Below, one piece after another: positions 5,286-7,904 of a DNA stretch of 7,904 nt. Origin of the DNA: an uncultured Ruminococcus sp. (GTDB lineage: Bacteria > Bacillota > Clostridia > Oscillospirales > Ruminococcaceae); assembly GCA_900551505.1 (NCBI GenBank), contig URWK01000056.1, positions 1-7,904 on the forward strand, given 5' to 3'. The notes under the pieces were generated by a model. It was given only the letters and a program-made list of their open reading frames with translations, had not been told where the DNA came from and did no database searches. Positions within the stretch are counted from its first letter, which is position 1; every line of letters begins with the position of its first letter. The translations under genes and the position numbers were made by a program.

Positions 5286-7763
5286 GTGCAGACTAAATCC
5301 GAAAGGAAAATTATTCCCAGTACAATTTTTATAATAATCCTCACCAACATATTTATACTGTGTATATATGAAATAGTTTCTATTCCTCTTTCATATGAGA
5401 TATACATTAAACAAAATAAAACGCTTTATGAAAATCAAGTTTCTTCTATAAACAGGGAAATTTCTGATATGATTGAAGATAAGGCTTCATCTGTCATATC
5501 AGTCCTGTCAGATGACCATATTGACCAGCTTTCATCAGCCGGTAAAGATATTAAGGAGAAACCTGTATACAACGAACTGGTAAACGCTCTTTCCCGCATT
5601 CAATCTTCCGACAAAAGTTTTGACTGTGTCTGGTTTTACTCAAAATTGTTTGAATATTCTGTCATTTCAGACGGTTCTGTGTTCACTTCACCCGAAAAAA
5701 TCGCAAAATATTCTCCGTGGTATTCAACCATGGTTTTCAATACTTCTTCCGGCAAGAAAGATACATGGATTTCTCCGGTAAACACCGGCGGTAATGATAA
5801 AAATGTTATAAGTATTATTTCATCGGTTATGAACAGAGATTCTAATATTATAGGTTACATCGGAATTGACATTTCCTTGAATAATCTTCAGAATGAATTG
5901 ACTTCGATAAATATTCCGAAAAATCTATATCTTTATATTGTGGATTCAAACAATACTCTTGTATATGAACCGACTTCATCGGTTGAATACAGCGAAATGC
6001 TTGCGGATAATAATGATGCTTCCGTAAGAGATGCGAAAATGTATTCAGACAGCCGACAAACATATTTTGAACGCTGTAAAACAGAAACATTCAACGGATA
6101 TTACATAAAAAGTTTTGAATCTCAGACAAAATGGAATATTGTTCTTTTTGTTGATACCTCAAGTGCCGATAATGAATTTTTCACTTTCACCATTAAAAAC
6201 GCTGTTCTTCTGTTTTCAATCATAATTGTAATAAATATTCTTTCAGGTCTGATTATCCAAAGACTGTTTATCGGTATGAATGATATTCCAAATGCCATTT
6301 ACCACATCAAAAAAGGTGATTATGGTTACAGAATAAATTCAAAGTCTAAAAATGAAATCGGCAGTCTTGCAAATTCTGTTGATAATCTTGCGGAATTTCT
6401 GAATGACAAAATCGGTACTCTTGAAAATTCCGCCTATAAAGATGCCCTTACAGGTATTTCGAACCGACAGAAACTTGAAAAATTCATGCAGGAATACATT
6501 GACAGTTCTATTGAAGAACCTGTAAGATTTTCAGTTGTATGCATTAACATCGACAATATGAAATGGTACAATGATTCTTTCGGTCATGATTTCGGTGATG
6601 CTATTCTGAAACTCTTTGCACACAAGCTTGAAAATGTTGCGGAAAAGTACGGAATTTGCGGACGTATAGAAAATAATACTTTCGCAATGATAGTGAAATA
6701 CAATGAATCCGATGAAGTCAGTATTGCCATACAGAAACTCCGTGCAAACTTCATAAACAAGATTTCTATTGTAGGCAATGACATATACTTGAAATTCAAA
6801 ATAGGCGTTGCTTCATTCCCGTCAGACTGCAAAAGTCCTAAAGCACTGCTCAACGCAGCTGTTTGTGCAGTAAACTATGCCATAAAAAACAATATTTCTG
6901 AAGTTACATATTACAATGATAATATTTCTAAATCGGCTCATAAACATATACTTATGTCAAAAATGATTGGAAGTGCCATCGAAACCGGAGAATTTTACCT
7001 CCAATATCAGCCGATTATCGCAAGTGACGGCGAATTTGTGGGAATCGAGGTTTTCTCAAGATGGTATAACAGTGCTTTGGGCAATGTTCAGCCTAATGAA
7101 TTTTTCCCTGTAGCCGAAGAAGGCGGTTATATTATCCCGCTTTCAGACTGGATTTTATACAGTGCCTGTGCATTTCATAAAAAGATTTGTGAAATATCGG
7201 GTAAAAATGACCTTATTCTTTCAATGAACATCTCTCACGCCCAACTTAAACAAAGCAGTTTCGCAGATACTTTAAAAGGGAAGCTTGGAATTATTAATAT
7301 TGCTCCATCTCTCTTACAGTTTGAAATTTCGGAAAATACACTTTGCGAATTGCGTGAACGTTCTTCAAATGTAATAAACGATATTGCTTCACTTGGCATA
7401 AGAATTGCTTTCGACCACTTCGGAACGGGCTTTTCATCTCTTTCAAATATCCGTCATTTCAATGTTTCCGCCATAAAGCTTGACCGCTCCGTTATTCAGG
7501 AAGTTCCGGACACCATGGAAGCCGAAATCCTCAAAACATCTTGCGATTTCTGTCATACTTTCGGAATTGCGGTAATCGCAACAGGCGTTGAAAATTCCCA
7601 GCACCTTAAAAATATCAGACCATATGACGTTGATTTGCTTCAGGGATTTTATATAAGCGTTCCTCTCAGCGAGTCGGACATGATTGAATTTGCTCACCGA
7701 TATGCACATAAAAAATTCGTACTGCCCGAATACGACAGTATGCCCGATTCCGACTATAATTAA
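5286..7763 (+). CDS. Membrane dCache-HAMP-GGDEF-EAL protein with degenerate catalytic sites
   Basis: 825 residues, GTG start with GGAGG at 5273-5277, 8 bases upstream. Layout: membrane helix ~10-34; extracellular double-Cache sensor ~40-295, including SPWY (143-146) and IIGYIGIDIS (188-197); membrane helix ~301-324; HAMP ~325-377; GGDEF ~382-545; EAL ~555-812. The GGDEF fold is intact at DALTGISNR (386-394) and NDSFGHDFGDA (429-439), but the GGDEF motif itself reads ENNTF (462-466) and no RxxD inhibitory site is visible, so cyclase activity is unlikely. In the EAL domain the motif is EVF (588-590). The metal ligands E588, N648, E680 and D710 are kept, with K731, E769 and Q786. However, DDFG is DHFG (His711) and AEGVE is ATGVE (Thr766), removing the general-base glutamate. 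Hydrolysis of c-di-GMP is therefore doubtful while binding may remain, as in FimX-like receptors. Ligand of the Cache domain unknown. Confidence 0.93.
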   Translation: MQTKSERKIIPSTIFIIILTNIFILCIYEIVSIPLSYEIYIKQNKTLYENQVSSINREISDMIEDKASSVISVLSDDHIDQLSSAGKDIKEKPVYNELVNALSRIQSSDKSFDCVWFYSKLFEYSVISDGSVFTSPEKIAKYSPWYSTMVFNTSSGKKDTWISPVNTGGNDKNVISIISSVMNRDSNIIGYIGIDISLNNLQNELTSINIPKNLYLYIVDSNNTLVYEPTSSVEYSEMLADNNDASVRDAKMYSDSRQTYFERCKTETFNGYYIKSFESQTKWNIVLFVDTSSADNEFFTFTIKNAVLLFSIIIVINILSGLIIQRLFIGMNDIPNAIYHIKKGDYGYRINSKSKNEIGSLANSVDNLAEFLNDKIGTLENSAYKDALTGISNRQKLEKFMQEYIDSSIEEPVRFSVVCINIDNMKWYNDSFGHDFGDAILKLFAHKLENVAEKYGICGRIENNTFAMIVKYNESDEVSIAIQKLRANFINKISIVGNDIYLKFKIGVASFPSDCKSPKALLNAAVCAVNYAIKNNISEVTYYNDNISKSAHKHILMSKMIGSAIETGEFYLQYQPIIASDGEFVGIEVFSRWYNSALGNVQPNEFFPVAEEGGYIIPLSDWILYSACAFHKKICEISGKNDLILSMNISHAQLKQSSFADTLKGKLGIINIAPSLLQFEISENTLCELRERSSNVINDIASLGIRIAFDHFGTGFSSLSNIRHFNVSAIKLDRSVIQEVPDTMEAEILKTSCDFCHTFGIAVIATGVENSQHLKNIRPYDVDLLQGFYISVPLSESDMIEFAHRYAHKKFVLPEYDSMPDSDYN

Positions 7764-7769
7764 GTTCCT

Positions 7770-7836
7770 TCATATGATTTCAGCCGTTAAGCCTTTTATG
7801 AAATCTCTTGTAAGTATTCCTTCACTTTTTATTTCA
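7770..7836 (-). CDS. Possible 3' end of a convergent gene, truncated by the poly-G tract
   Basis: On the minus strand a frame of 21 codons runs without a stop from the edge of the poly-G tract to a TGA at 7772-7770. It reads EIKSEGILTRDFIKGLTAEII, with a composition like a real protein C-terminus. It would end 6 bp from the stop of the sensor gene, a normal convergent arrangement. An open stretch of this length can occur by chance in AT-rich DNA, and no family was recognised, so this is a weak call. Confidence 0.25.
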
Positions 7837-7904
7837 GGGGGGGGGGGGGGGGGGGGGGGGGGAGGGGGGAGCGCCACGCAGACACAAAAAAAATAAAATA
7901 AAAA
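7837..7904. other. Poly-G tract and low-complexity end, probable sequencing/assembly artefact
   Basis: 26 consecutive G (7837-7862) are followed by A, six G and A, then a short GC-rich stretch and an A-rich tail (from about 7885). Such G runs are typical of dark-cycle base calls in two-colour sequencing chemistry and do not fit the AT-rich surroundings. A true homopolymer cannot be excluded from the sequence alone. Protein readings through it (poly-Gly or poly-Pro) are not credible. Confidence 0.8.

Noticed and set aside
7684..7896. Plus-strand reading ending in a poly-glycine run
   Set aside because: It overlaps the end of the sensor gene in another frame and runs through the poly-G artefact.

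Overview
The window looks like a chromosomal piece from a low-GC, gut- or rumen-type clostridium (class Clostridia, probably Ruminococcaceae/Oscillospiraceae, Ruminococcus-like). The support is AT-rich DNA, strong GGAGG ribosome sites, consensus sigma-A promoters and the clostridial SCIFF peptide locus beside yajC. No phage, transposon, CRISPR, tRNA or rRNA was seen. The right edge runs into a 26-base poly-G tract and low-complexity sequence. This is probably a contig-end artefact, so the last ~70 bases should not be trusted as biology.

Layout. Positions 1-270 (+) are the 3' end of an XRE-type helix-turn-helix regulator, closed by a strong terminator at 291-343. On the minus strand from 3779 down to 394 lies one syntenic block: a consensus-like promoter, yajC (Sec accessory protein), a four-helix membrane protein of the TIGR04086 type, the 45-residue six-cysteine RiPP precursor SCIFF (scfA, 2623-2760), its radical SAM/SPASM maturase (scfB) and a ThrH-type HAD phosphatase. 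An RNA hairpin with a U-rich tail follows scfA. It is butted against a perfect TTGACA-17-TATAAT promoter for scfB, so peptide and maturase appear to be expressed separately. thrH also has its own promoter.

Further right, still on the minus strand, is a secreted or anchored family-10-like glycosyl hydrolase (GHL10/DUF187). Its signal/anchor segment (4855-5067) and catalytic domain (3865-4854) share a frame but are split by one TGA codon. Divergent from it is a large membrane c-di-GMP-type sensor (5286-7763, +) with the layout TM-dCache-TM-HAMP-GGDEF-EAL. Its GGDEF signature is erased and its EAL domain lacks the general-base glutamate, so it is more likely a c-di-GMP or nucleotide-responsive effector than an enzyme. 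An 8-bp inverted repeat sits between the two divergent genes. Just after the sensor there may be the last codons of a convergent minus-strand gene cut off by the poly-G tract.

How the genes fit together. scfA and scfB form a precursor and thioether-forming maturase pair, lying next to a Sec-associated protein and a small membrane protein. This suggests, but does not prove, a link to export or the membrane. The hydrolase and the degenerate c-di-GMP receptor form a separate divergent pair, perhaps concerned with the cell envelope or surface glycans. The most noteworthy signals are the SCIFF locus with its terminator/promoter switch, the double-degenerate GGDEF-EAL protein and the TGA-split hydrolase.
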